NCBI RefSeq assembly: GCF_027595985.1
Contig: NC_073307.1
Coordinates: 16,792,395-16,856,394, forward strand
Length of the DNA: 64,000 nucleotides
Direction of reading: 5' to 3'
From: Sorex araneus
Lineage: Eukaryota > Chordata > Mammalia > Eulipotyphla > Soricidae
Positions within the stretch are counted from its first letter, which is position 1. Each line of letters begins with the position of its first letter. The notes under the pieces were generated by a model. The model did no database searches. It was not told the origin of the DNA and saw only the letters and a list, made by a program, of their open reading frames with translations. The position numbers and the translations under genes are program-made. Shown in pieces: positions 33,684-44,455 of this stretch.

Positions 33684-34039
33684 GGTTCACACCAAATTTG
33701 AACCCTATCAAATATGGTGTGGGAATAATAGGTATTAAATGTTTTATGGTGTGTCCAGAGAGCAACCTGTAGAGTGGTGGTAGCTGGGTAGTGGATGTAG
33801 TGGGGGTCCGCCAGTTTGGTATTTATCTTGGGTAGGGTGGGGCATCTGGGTTGGATCCCTCCCTCAGATGCCGGAGATTGGAGGAGGCAGACAGAGGATC
33901 TTGTTTCCGGGTCTCGTTGAACCTAGAGCTCAAGGTCACAAAGTTCTGCTTACTGGCTCTGCGGGGCTTCACTAGTGCGTGAGGATCGGCTCAAGTGTCC
34001 AGAGAGCAACCTGTAGCATGGCGGTTACTGGGTAGTGGA
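33684..34039 (-). repeat. RTE 5' UTR with duplicated 45-bp monomer segment
   Basis: GTGTCCAGAGAGCAACCTGT starts both copies (33751-33795 and 33995-34039). The 45-bp segments differ at 5 positions and lie 244 bp apart. The outer one is the exact 5' terminus of the element. The host RTE begins within the equivalent of the inner one. This suggests a 5' UTR built of about 244-bp monomers, one or two per copy. Promoter function is inferred. Confidence 0.8.
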
Positions 34040-34052
34040 TCACAAAGCTGTG

Positions 34053-36562
34053 TAGAGAAGCAATAAAGGGAGACCTCAAAGAGAGAAGAGCAGCAGTGTT
34101 GGCCAAAGCGGCAGAAGCCAGGAAAAGTATTCGAAACACATGCCTGTCCTTCATCAACTGTAAGCACCAAGATGACTGCTTTCCGATGTCCTTATGGATC
34201 TATCACATCTTCCAGAAGGGCAATGAAAAAGGTTATCCACAACTTCTATTCAGACCTCTTTGGTAGCCACACCCACCTGCCCACATACCAAATTCCTCAG
34301 GATGGATATGTCGTTCCCAGCGTTCTCCCTTCAGAAATTCGACATGCTATTTCTTTGGTAAATAAGCATACAGCACCCGGTCCAGACAAGGTCAGACCCA
34401 AACTCCTGAAGAATCTGCCACCAGTATTCGTCAATACACTGGCTCAGCTCTTCATACACTACCTGTCTGAATTCAAGTTTCTGTCCCAATGGAAAACCAT
34501 CAGGACCAGTTCTGTTGTACAAGAAGGGAGACATCCATGACATCAGCAACTATTGCCTGATCTGCCTATCATCCATCATCTACAAGTTATTCACTCAAGC
34601 CCTAAAATAGATGACTGGTTAAAGAAACTTTGTACATCTACACAACGGAATACTATGCAGCTGCTAGGAGAGATGAAGTTATGAAATTTGCTTACAAGTG
34701 GATAAACATGGAGATTATCATGATAAGTGAAATGAGTCAGAAAGAGAGGGAAAGACATAGAGGGACTGCACGCATTTATGGAGTGTAGGGTAGCATCACG
34801 TGAGGCTGACACTCAAGGACGGTAGATACAAGGGCCAGGGGGATTGCCCCATAGCAGAAAGACTGCTTCATGAGTGGAGGGAGAAGGCAGATGGAATAGA
34901 GAAGGGATCACTAAGAAAATGATGGCTGGAAGAACCAGTTGGGATGGGAGATGCGTGCCGAAAGTAGATAATATGCCGAAAGTAGATAATGGACCAAACA
35001 TGATGACCTCTCAGTGTCTGTGTTGCAAGACATAATGCTCCAAAGTAGAGAGAGAGTATGGGGAATATTGTCTGCCTTAGAGGCAGGGGGAGGGTGAGCA
35101 AGAGGGGGTATGCCCCGTATACTGGTGGTGGGGAATGTGCACTGGTGGAGGGATGGGTGTTTGATCATTGCGAGATTGTAACCCAAACATGAAAGCTTGC
35201 AATTATCTCACGGTAATTCAATAAAATTTAAAAAAATTAAAATAAATTAAAATAAAAATAAAAAAGCAAGTTATTTACTTGAGTCATCCTGAATAGGATT
35301 GGCAGAATACTAGATGAAAGACTACCATGCGAGTAAGCTGGGTTCCAAAAAGGATTCAGCACAATCAACCATATCCACACGATGACCAAGCTCATTGAGT
35401 TTCACGAGAGTTCAAGATGTTGCTCTGTATCACGTTAATTGATTTTAAAAAGGCCTTTGATTCTGTTGAGGATGAAGCAATCATCAAAGCCCTAGCCAAA
35501 CAAGGTATTCAAACTCAGTACATCAGGAATCTCTGTGAGCTGTATTATGGATTCACCACCAGGATCTCACCATTCTACAAAGAAATGATCATCGATGTAA
35601 AGAGAGGGGTTTGGCAGGGCGACACCATTACACCAAAACTCTTCAGTGCCATCCTTGAGAAACTCCTGCATAGACTGGAATGGGAAGGAATTGGAGTGAA
35701 GATAGATGGTCAGCAACTACACCACCTCTGCTTTTCTGATGACATCGTTCTCATAACACCAAACATTAGCCAAACGGCATGAATGATGGCCAACTTTAAT
35801 CATTAGTGTGCAAAGGTCGGCCTGCAGCTGAATCTCACGAAGACAATATTAATGAGAAATAGACTATTAATAATTCCTGATGTTCCATTTGCCCTCAGTG
35901 TAACAAATATTTCCAAATGCAGCAGTTATGTGTACCTAGGTCGAGAACTCAATATGACAAACGACGTGGCACTTGAACTACACAGGAGGAAGAGAGTGTC
36001 ATGGAATGCCTTCAAGAACGTCGAAGAATTGGTTAAGATGATGAAGAAATTCTGGCTCCTGGCACACATTTTTGACTCCACTGTTCTTCCTGCACTAACA
36101 TACGCCTCAGAGACCTGGGTCCTATGAAATCTGAATGAGAACGCTATTTGGGTATCCCAAAGAGGAATTGAAAGAGCTATGATTGAAGCATCACATTTCA
36201 CCCATGTGAGAAAAGGAATTCGGATTTCCAACCTTCTTTGCAGATCAAGAATCAGGGACGCTTTCTCATTCACCAAGGCATCGAAAATCAGATGGGCCAG
36301 ACACAGTAATGCAATTTAGAGAAGACAGCTTGACTAGAGCTATTACTGACTGGATTCCACAGGATGTCAAAAGACCACTTGGCGGCCCACCTAAAATTTC
36401 TTTGTCAAGACCTTGAATGAATGGTTTGAGGCTCTTCATGTTCCTGGAGAGAGCAGATGCCATTGTGCTACACTAGCACATGACAGGGATGAATGGAGGT
36501 GTTACTGGCACCCGCTCAAACAAATCAACGAACAACGGGATGACAAGTGATACAAGTGATGT
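34053..36562 (+). pseudogene. RTE linker, RT and C-terminal region, host copy (interrupted)
   Basis: 34053-34599 encodes the linker and start of RT ('SSRRAMKKVIHNFYSDLF', 'VLPSEIRHAISLV', 'APGPDKVRPKLLKNLPPVF'). After the L1 insertion it resumes at 35284. Motif A 'LIDFKKAFDSVED' keeps the catalytic Asp. Motif B is 'GVWQGDTITPKLF' (Arg to Trp). Motif C is 'CFSDDIVLI'. The C-terminal part runs through 'YLGRELNMTNDV', 'LPALTYASETWVL' and ends 'LKQINEQRDDK' plus stop (about 36552). Stops near 35780 and 36126 and frameshifts near 34510 and 36290 kill it. Confidence 0.88.
34600..35266 (+). mobile_element. L1 3' end inserted in the host RTE
   Basis: CAAGTTATTCACTCAAG (34583-34599) and CAAGTTATTTACTTGAG (35267-35283) are the 17-bp target duplication, with three transitions between copies. 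The insertion starts in the last 60 or so codons of ORF2 ('YTTEYYAAARRDEVMKF', 'MSQKERERHRG') and continues to a 3' UTR ending 'CACGGTAATTCAATAAAATT' plus A-rich sequence. The RTE frame resumes directly after the duplication. Confidence 0.94.
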
Positions 36563-36970
36563 TTTTTAATTGTCAGTTTTAGGACATAGCTCTCAGATCT
36601 AGTTCTCCATTTTTCTATGTTGTTCTTGTAATATGTATATTATATACACTTGAGTATTTTCTGCAAACTTCCATAATTTTCCCTAATTTGTGAAAATTTA
36701 GGATTAGTCTCCAAAATCTCTCCTAAAGTTTAACTGTTGTTAACTACCAGCACCTTCACACTTCTAAATATTTTAGTTCTCTGCAACTTTATCCAATGCA
36801 TATAAATTTCATTAATATAACCAGAGATTTTGGAAGAAAGTACATGCAGATATTGAAATTTTCACCCTCTGTAACATCCCCCTTATATTGGATTTTTTGT
36901 AAACTTCTGGTCATTTATTTAAATTTTGGGAGAAAAAGAACATTTCAGTATGGGTTTCAACTATTATAAT
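36563..36970. other. AT-rich DNA, no feature
   Basis: Follows the RTE 3' end. No repeat or gene assigned. Confidence 0.4.
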
Positions 36971-36974
36971 TATC

Positions 36975-37155
36975 TTTTTTTTTTTTTTTTGCTTTTTGGG
37001 TCACACCCAGCGATGCTCAGGGGTTACTCCTGGCTCTGCACTAATGAATTACTCCTGGCGGTGCTCAAGGAACCATATGGGATGCTGGGAATTGAACCTC
37101 GGTCGGCCGCGTGCAAGGCAAATGCCCTACCCGCTGTGCTATCGCTCCAGCCCCT
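36975..37155 (-). mobile_element. SOR-type SINE, reverse, young
   Basis: Long poly(T), 'TTTTTGGGTCACACCCAGCG', 'CTCAGGGGTTACTCCTGG', 'CCGCGTGCAAGGCAAATGCC', ending 'GCTATCGCTCCAGCCCC'. CpG sites in the head are largely kept, which points to low age. Confidence 0.95.
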
Positions 37156-38140
37156 CTCCTGAGCTTTTAAACTATATTGCATATATCTTGTTTGACATTT
37201 ATAGTTCTTGAAAGCAGAATTATTAATCAAATAAAATCTGTACTCGCAAATTTTCAAAGTAAAAATTCCCTAAGCTCTGTATTAAAATGAATTTTTTGAA
37301 TATTAAAGTTGAAACAAAGAGTAAAATAAAAGATACATCACAAATTAATCTAATCAAGTTTCTCAACCTACAAGCAAAGTGACCATATGGAGGACAGTTG
37401 GCCTGAGGTGTTGTTTGCAATCAAATGACTCTTAATAAGAAATTCTATCTTGTGTGCTGTCATCCTTGCATGAAGATTTGTTGTTACCAGCCTGTATGTA
37501 ATCCTAAATTATGCCAATTAATGAAGGTATAGAAATAGAACTAATAGTATATAAAAGTTACTTTTTTAAAAAAAATTACAAAATAATGGATTTTGATAGG
37601 AATAGCATTATAAACTCATATTTTGTGTTAGCAACTACTTGGGTTTTATTAAGAATTGTCTTATATTTATTACAAGAACTACACTCATTAAAACATAGAG
37701 AGCCGGTTATACATTGTGCACAAGAAAACTAAGGTCCAGAGTTAACAAGGTCATCATATTCATGTAGCTAGGAAACAAGGAAGTCAAAATCTGGAATAAA
37801 GTGTATCACTCTGCAGCCTGTACTCCTAACTACTGTCTGAGAGACTCTTTGAGGCTAGACATGGAGTTCTTAATTTTTTATAACACACTCAAGTGAATAA
37901 AATGCCAAGCCCATATTTTATTCAGCATGAGTTGAATACAATGAATAAATACATTTTAATCAGGAAGTAAAGGAGACAGCTTTAGGAAATAGATTTGGTA
38001 AAGTGTGTGTTCAATAAGTGAGTATGCTCTCTCGACACGTGTGTTTAGTGGCTATGAGCCGCTTCCCAACCCCCGCCTGCCACAGCTGCCAACAGATGAA
38101 TGAAGGAGTGAATAGGGCCACCAAGCTGGTTGGTGATTGA
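37156..38140. other. Single-copy-looking DNA with a MIR remnant
   Basis: 37660-37820 (-) resembles MIR: 'gcacaagaaaactaaggtcc', 'gttaacaaggtcatcatatt', 'gtagctaggaaacaaggaag'. MIRs are mammal-wide, tRNA-derived and extinct. Nothing else recognised. Confidence 0.5.
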
Positions 38141-38144
38141 ACTG

Positions 38145-38392
38145 TAGCACTGTTGCACTGTTGTCCTGTTGTCCATCGATTTGCTCTAGCAGGCACCGGT
38201 AACATCTCCATTGTGAGACTTGTTACTGTTTTTGGCATATCGAATATACCATGGGTAGCTTGTTAGGCCTTGACGTGCTGGTGGGATATTCTCCGTAGCT
38301 TGCCGGGCTCTCCAAGAGGGACAGAGGAATTGAACATGGGTCAGCCGAGGTCAAGGCAAATGCCCTACCGGCTGTGCTGTTGCCGTTTATTC
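38145..38392 (-). mobile_element. RTE-tailed chimeric SINE, complete
   Basis: Low to high (3' to 5'): GCACTGTT repeats, RTE tail ('ttgtccatcgatttgctcta', 'GGTAACATCTCCATTGTGAG'), RTE 5'-derived body ('TTTTTGGCATATCGAATATA', 'GTAGCTTGCCGGGCTCTCCA'), then a tRNA-like head in reverse (GGAATTGAACATGG, 'GCCCTACCGGCTGTGCTGTT'). The body matches 33540-33660 inside the RTE. About 245 bp, so probably a full-length unit. RTE proteins would recognise its tail. Confidence 0.92.
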
Positions 38393-39735
38393 CAATATTT
38401 GTCCCTCCACTATTCCATTCTCTCTGCATGCTTATTCCAATCTCACTGAGTGCCCCATTCCAGTCTCTCACTGCCCTTCATTTCCTTCTCTTGTCTTCCA
38501 TCCTAGTCTCCCCCAGGTCCAGTCTGCTGCCTTAGTCAAGAGCCCAACCTCCCAGGCAACTACAACCAGGTGAGAAAGCACAATCAGCATATGTAAAGCC
38601 CTTCCTTGGGCTGGGGGGGGGGGGGGGGAAGGAAGAGGGGAGGGAAGCGGGGAGGTTTTCTAAGACAAAGATCTCCTCCTGCTAAGAGATCTGCTCAAGG
38701 GTGGAATTTCATCTAAGGACATACTTCCCCCTACTTAGTTCATAAACAATCATCTTAGATTTACTTCTTAATAATCTTTCTAATCATTTAGTATGGATAT
38801 ATTAAGTTTATAGGGTGGCCCTCCTGGGAACATCTTGCTGTAGATCCCAGACTACAATCCTCAAGCCAGATTAGTCCTTCCTAATTCCAAGAGCAGGTTT
38901 CTTGTCTAGTCACTTCTCTTTGGGTCATGACAGAATTTGTCCACTACCAAGCTCTTAACTTTTTATAAGTTTTATGGCACTTGGCCTGTCCCATTTGGAT
39001 GCCAAGATAGCTTACCAATTGCCCTGGGTCCACCCAGTCCCTTTGTGCTACCCTGCTTTTGGGGTGCTAGGAACTAAGGGCAACTGGGAGTAAATGTGAA
39101 AATACCCAGGAGTAAATATTATGAGTTCCCAAGTTATAAAAGCATAGCATTAACTGTCTTCCTGTGTCTATACAAAAACACATTGCTTTATAGTAAACTA
39201 TGCAAAGGACATTAGGGAAAGAGAAAAGCAATATTTTACTTACAAATACAAACCCATAGATCTCCGAAAAATTTGACTTTACAAGTCTCAGATTCGGGTT
39301 AGGGGAAGTGAGTGGTTAACAAATAGAAGGAACAGAAGTTGAATACTGAGGAAAAGTGAGTGCTTCAGGAGCATTGTGATGGATATTACTCAGTCAACCT
39401 ACCTTCCTTATGCGCAAGGAGAAAGCAGAAACCAATGTCATCCTCCAGTAAAGAAATTCCACTTATGGACATTATCTCTTTATTTTTTAATCATTCATAG
39501 CAGGTTGGAAGCTACTTATATACACTGTGTTATAATGCTAAGAAAACCTTTTTTTAAAGCCCTTAGAGCTTAAATAAGCAAAATATATGTGAAGGTGAGA
39601 AGGGGATAGGGAATACTAGAGAGAGACTCTTTAACCAATCTCATTACTTAGGGTATTTACAACTAGTAACTTAGTATTACAAATATTGTAGAATAGAGTC
39701 ATAGTTGATATTTATGGAACTTCAGTTAAGGAATA
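38393..39735. other. Unassigned DNA with a 16-G run
   Basis: A homopolymer of 16 G lies at 38613-38628 inside a GA-rich patch. 38700-39150 has mixed composition and could contain a decayed LTR, but no ends or signals were found. The 65-codon frame at 39376 is not domain-like. Confidence 0.4.
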
Positions 39736-39739
39736 AGGT

Positions 39740-39855
39740 ACTGTGACAAACACTTTCCATAAGTTATCTCATTTAAAAGTCAAGCAGAACTGTGAGATCA
39801 GTACTGTCACTATGTACACTATACAGATGCTGGCCATGAGACTTGGGGAAGTTAA
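39740..39855 (-). mobile_element. MIR remnant
   Basis: 'aagttatctcatttaaaagt', 'ctgtgagatcagtactgtca' and 'gacttggggaagttaaatta' follow the reverse complement of MIR (order: Pyr-rich end, 'bar' core, head). Confidence 0.6.
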
Positions 39856-39874
39856 ATTATGTGCCAAGGGATGG

Positions 39875-40045
39875 GCTTGGAGAGAGAGCTCACACAATAG
39901 AGCCCTTGTCCATCATGATGGTGGCCCTGAGTTCCATCCATTCCATCCCCGGCATTGTCTGACTCCCTAAATACCACTAAGCTCTGGTAGCCCCTGAGCA
40001 TCACTGTATCACTAAGTCCAAACACCAAACCTAGTCCAAAAACTG
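39875..40045 (+). mobile_element. Old SINE, family uncertain
   Basis: 'gagagagctcacacaataga', 'tccatccccggcattgtctg' and 'gtagcccctgagcatcactg' resemble an older SOR-like SINE. The 3' half is diverged. Confidence 0.5.
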
Positions 40046-40167
40046 ATCTGAATCAAGAGTTTAAGTTCTTAACTACTATGTATCCTCATCATGAGGATTG
40101 TTTCTTCTGTTCTCCCTTTTCATCAAAGTTAGTGACAAACTGTTTTGCTAAAAAGAGAAACATTAGG

Positions 40168-40345
40168 GAGGGCTAGAGTGATAGTGTAACAGTCAGAGTG
40201 CTTACCTTGCTTATAGCAGACCTGAATTTGATCTATGGCACCTCATATGGTTCCCGAGAACACTACCCAGAGAAATCCCTGAGTTCATAGCCAGGAATAA
40301 GCCCTGAACAACCTTGGGTGTACAACAAATGCAAAATAAATTAAT
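40168..40345 (+). mobile_element. Old SOR-type SINE
   Basis: 'GGCTAGAGTGATAGTGTAAC', 'ggcacctcatatggttcccg', 'gccaggaataagccctgaac', A-rich end. A further 3'-only fragment ('taagccctgagcacttcctg' plus AAAC repeats) lies at about 40415-40472. Confidence 0.75.
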
Positions 40346-40479
40346 GAATGTATTTTTTTTGAAATTACATTCTAATAAAACCATAAAAGTTCTGATTTAT
40401 TATTGTTTGGAAAGGTAAGCCCTGAGCACTTCCTGGCATGGTCCCCAAACCAAAAGCAAACAAACAAAAAGAAATTTAT

Positions 40480-42200
40480 ATTTTTCTGAAGAAAGTTAAT
40501 TCATAGCAATTATTTTTGCCAAATGTATCTCTTCTGAATTTCTTAAAACTGCACTTGTAGAAGCAGAAGTCTCTCAGTGGAGATAAGAATACTTTTAACA
40601 GTTAAAATTTCCATATGATTTAGAGAATTTGAAATTCCACTTGCAACCAGGTCAGCAAGATCAAGACGTAAAGCTTATACTCACATTAGCTTCCCACTCA
40701 ACTTGAGCATTTGCCAAGATCTTTATTATCAGTTGTCCAATTATGCCCTTAAGGAAGATTGGTTGGAAACAAGAACAAAAATTTAAATATTACCTATGAA
40801 TCATAGCACTCATACTTAGAAGACACTTTACATTAATAGCTAGTACAACTCCCTCATTTTACGAATGACAAATCTGAGAGGAGGAACTTGTGACGAAATA
40901 TTGATTGTAAGCTAACATATTTACCTGACATACAGTCTAGATTTCTTTCTACCTTATTATAATAGAAGGGTGGAAGGGGATAATTTTATTTTCAATTTAT
41001 TCTTATTTTACCAAGGATTCTGAGCCTTAAGGTTGGAGGGTAAGGTCAGAGCCCCACTCTTGTGTTGTACATTCTAACCCCTGAGTCATCTTTTGGGCCC
41101 TGTCTTGCAAGATTTTCCTAACTAGAATTGTCAAATTGGCTTCAACTCCTGCAAGCACCATCAGGATTCAAACTGGTGACCTAGTGTTTACCAAACAGGT
41201 ACTTTTGGACACTGAATCCTCTCCCGTCTCTCAATACATCTTTTAAAGGGAGGCTGAAAAGATGAAATAGCTTTGAGAAGCCATTCTTTGGAGTATAGGA
41301 CAGAAAAGCATTGCACACGTTAGACAAGGAAAAAGTCTCCATTTATAGGGGAATGAATAAGTTCTGGAGATTTAATGCCCAGTATTTTGAATAGTACTGC
41401 ATGGCATTTTCATAATAAGAGAAAGTGATATTAGAAACTTAACATCCACTATACACAATTGCAACCATGTGAGGTTACAAATGTTTTTCAACTTGATTGT
41501 TAGGGTTATTTCACAATATCTGACAATATACAGGGCTAGCTATCATATATGCAAATTTTGTTAAGTATGTTAAAGCTGGAAAGAAAGGAACATACAGGTA
41601 CACAATGAGGGAAGCACATGTATATATATAAATTATATACATATTATGTACATTATATATTCACACACAAAAATAATTGTAGCAGGTATAGCTTTTCAGG
41701 TTCTTGTCTTCAATAATTTAAAATGAAAGCAAGGGACTAAGTATTAACTAAATGACTGAAATAAGAAAAAAAAAGTATTTAAGAGAAGGGAAAGGAAGAG
41801 AAAATAAAGCAGAAAAGCTCCTGGATAATGAGAGAGATCTTCTTCACTAGGATTCCAGAGAAGGCAGAAACTTTTTCCAGATGGGTCAATGAAACAGGGG
41901 TTAGGAGTAGAGTCAATTATCTTCTGGTGTTTGAGCATCTAGGTTACTCAGTTTATCGAGAACATCCTAATGTGAGATTCCATACCAGGAATTCCTTTCC
42001 TTCTGGTCATATTCCTGATCATGCTCTGCCTATCTCCCTTTGACCTGACTTCTCCTATTAGGAGAAGTGAAATAAAGGAACAGATAATGAAGACTTAATG
42101 ACGTTCCTTCTCAATAAGACTGAAGTCCAAGTGATTTTGAGCAATAAAAGGACATTCTTGGGCATAGGAGATTGCTTAAGGGGCTGACCCCAAGTTCCAT
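40480..42200. other. AT-rich DNA with a weak MIR trace
   Basis: 40810-40895 may be MIR ('actccctcattttacgaatg'). 41010-41230 holds a doubtful old SINE in reverse. A TA-rich tract lies at 41616-41660. No gene. Confidence 0.4.
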
Positions 42201-42204
42201 TTAT

Positions 42205-42372
42205 GCATGCCAGAACAATAGTACCCTAGATAAGGCACTTACCTAACATGCAGTCAACCTGGGTTCAATCCCTGGCAGCCCAAAGGGTCCCTTGAACCTG
42301 CCAGAAGTGATTACTGAGCGCATAACCAGAAGTAAGCCCTGAGCACAGCTAGGTATGTCCCCAAAATAAAAT
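42205..42372 (+). mobile_element. Old SOR-type SINE
   Basis: 'cagaacaatagtaccctaga', B box GGTTCAATCCC, 'gccagaagtgattactgagc', 'aagccctgagcacagctagg', A-rich end. Confidence 0.8.
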
Positions 42373-42736
42373 TTCTCACCAAGTTTCATTTATAGTAACA
42401 TATTATAAATAAAATCTCTGATGGTATATTTTCAAGACAAAGTATTTAATCTTAAGCGGAAAATGACTCGTAGCCTGCCTATGTAATGCCTAACCAAATA
42501 GGGTACATGGATTTAAAAATGTCTAACTAAACTTAGGTAACATTTGAGAATATTGTACATGCCATTGTACTTAGGCAATGAAAAGCCACAGAAGAGACTT
42601 ATGCACTAGAGAATATAATGCCTGTTGTGACCGTTTTGGATGTGCCTATTTTATTAGTCACTTGATTTGTAATTAAAAATCAATAGTTATGACATCTCAC
42701 TGTTGCTGATCTCAAGTCTCTGTGTCTATGCATTTT
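42373..42736. other. No recognisable feature
   Basis: AT-rich sequence between two SINEs; nothing assigned. Confidence 0.4.
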
Positions 42737-42905
42737 TATTTATTGAATTTGGGGGGCTACCGTCATTGATGCTCAAGCCTTACTCCTGATTTTGCTCTCT
42801 GGGACCATTCATGGAGGTGCTCAAAATACCATGTGTGCTTCTGGGATTGAATCTGGTTGGCCACATACAAGGCAAACACCCAACCTACTGTACTATTTCT
42901 TTTTC
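42737..42905 (-). mobile_element. Old SOR-type SINE, reverse
   Basis: 'gatgctcaagccttactcct', 'gggattgaatctggttggcc', 'cacccaacctactgtactat' in reverse order. Diverged. Confidence 0.75.
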
Positions 42906-43200
42906 CCCGAGTCTGTGTTTTTTTGGACAAGTAGGATGTTTCTGACAACCACATAACCCACTGAGCATCCTCAGGCATAGCTGTGATGGCCTCCTGAGCT
43001 CCACTGCATAAGGAACACTTCAGCCTGAGCAGCACCAAAGGCAAGCCAGAGCAACTATCGGTTGGACCCATATTGTCAAGTTGAATGTTGCTGTAAGTGA
43101 CCCCAGGCCCTCAAGTAACACAGTGTAAAAATCTTCCAACCTTCAGTGCAAGTGACATCTATATCATTCCAATTATAGTTATCATCCTTCATTTCTTTAT

Positions 43201-44178
43201 ATCACTTGTACCACTTGTCATTCCCTTGTTTGTTAATTTGTTCAAGCGGGTGCCAATAACGTCTCCATTCATCCCTGTCGAGTGCTAGTGTAGCCTAATG
43301 GCATCTGCTCACTCCAGGAACACAAAGAGCCTCAAGCCGTTCATTCAGGGTCTTGATGAAGAAGTCTGACTATCTTGTAGGTGGGCTCCACGTGGTCATT
43401 TGATGTCCCATGGAATCCAGTCGGTACCAGCTCTAGTCCAGTGGTCGTCTTTAAAGTCTTTAAATGGCATTACGTGTCTGGCCTATCTGATTTTGACCCC
43501 TTGGCAAACAAGACAGCGTCCCTAAGTCTTGATGGTCAACGGAGGTCAGAACTTGAGATTCCTTCTCTCACTTGAGTGAAAAGTGATACTCCAAGCATAG
43601 CTCTTTCAATTCCTATTTGGGATACCCGAATAGCGTTCTCATCTGTTTTTATAGGGCCCAGGTCTCTGAGGCATATGTTAGTGCAGGAAGAACAGTGCAG
43701 TGGAGAAGATGTGCCCAGAGCCAGAGGTTCTTTGTTTTCTTAACCACGTCTTCCACACTCTTGAAGGTGTTCCAAGCTGCTCTCTTCCTCCTGCACAGTT
43801 CAAGTGCCAGGTGGTTTGTCATGTTGAGTTCTCGACCTAGGTACACATAAATGCTGCATTTGGAGATGTTAGTTCCAATGAGGGCAAAAGGAAAATCAGG
43901 AACTAGTCTGTTTATCTTATGAACATTGTCTTCATGAGATTCAGCTGCAGTCTAACCTTTCCACACTCACGGTCAAAGTTGGCCAGCATTCCTGCCACTT
44001 GGCTGATATTTGGTGTTATGAGAACGATGTCATCAGGGAAGCAGAGGTGGTGTAGTTGCCGACTGTCTATCTTCCCTCCCATTCCTTCCCATTCCAGTCA
44101 TCCCATGATGTTCTTGAGGGTGGCACTGAAGAGTTTCATTGAAATGTTGTCACCCTGCTGAACCCTCTCTTTACATCT
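43201..44178 (-). mobile_element. 5'-truncated RTE LINE
   Basis: The 3' end at 43201 has TCACTTGTA-type repeats and the RTE C-terminal codons. The sense strand (minus) continues back to the RT motif B region near 44165. 'YLGRELNMTNHLALELCRRK' and 'LPALTYASETWAL' (43849-43655) are readable; RT motif C reads F-P-D-D near 44030. Frameshifts abound. 'TCTTTATAT' occurs at both ends (43194-43202, 44176-44184), a possible short target duplication. Confidence 0.9.
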
Positions 44179-44416
44179 TTATATATAAATATTTATACAA
44201 TACTTTTGACCTGCCCATTATTTTTGAGTTTAACAAATAGCTCAAAATAAATAACTGCCCTCATTAGGCTTATATATTAATGCAAAAGGCCACTTAAATG
44301 CCCATAAATCAAGAAAATATATGTGCATTTTAATGTCATGAAGAACATGATGGAAGAATGATGGAAGAGTAACTGAGAAGAGTGATCAAAAAAATATCTT
44401 GGGCTGTGATCTTAAC

Positions 44417-44455
44417 ACACACACACACACACACACACATGCATGCATGCACATG
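44417..44455. repeat. (CA)n-(TGCA)n microsatellite
   Basis: About 12 CA units followed by three TGCA units. Confidence 0.95.

Larger units (their letters stand above)
30558..34039 (-). mobile_element. Full-length RTE LINE inserted into another RTE
   Basis: TCACAAAGCTGTG flanks the element at 30545-30557 and 34040-34052, a perfect 13-bp target duplication. This fixes its length at 3,482 bp. The 5' end is at 34039, the 3' end at 30558 with TCACTTGTA repeats. Parts in sense order: 5' UTR with a duplicated 45-bp segment (34039-33684), endonuclease, linker, RT, C-terminal domain, and a stop within the tail repeats. The orientation is opposite to the host RTE. It is the most complete RTE copy in the window. 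Confidence 0.95.
29172..36562 (+). mobile_element. Nearly full-length RTE LINE split by two later insertions
   Basis: The host RTE runs 29172-30557, 34053-34599 and 35284-36562, about 3.2 kb when the insertions are discounted. It starts about 12 bp inside one 5' UTR monomer, matching 33783 and onward of the other copy. It ends in the stop codon within 'GATGACAAGTGATACAAGTG'. RTE-clade LINEs encode an APE-type endonuclease and reverse transcriptase in one ORF with almost no 3' UTR, as here. I recall this family as RTE1_Sar. The target duplication was not identified. Confidence 0.92.

Noticed and set aside
38000-39260. Possible solitary LTR
   Set aside because: Mixed composition was suggestive, but I found no TG...CA ends, no polyadenylation signal at the right place and no target duplication.
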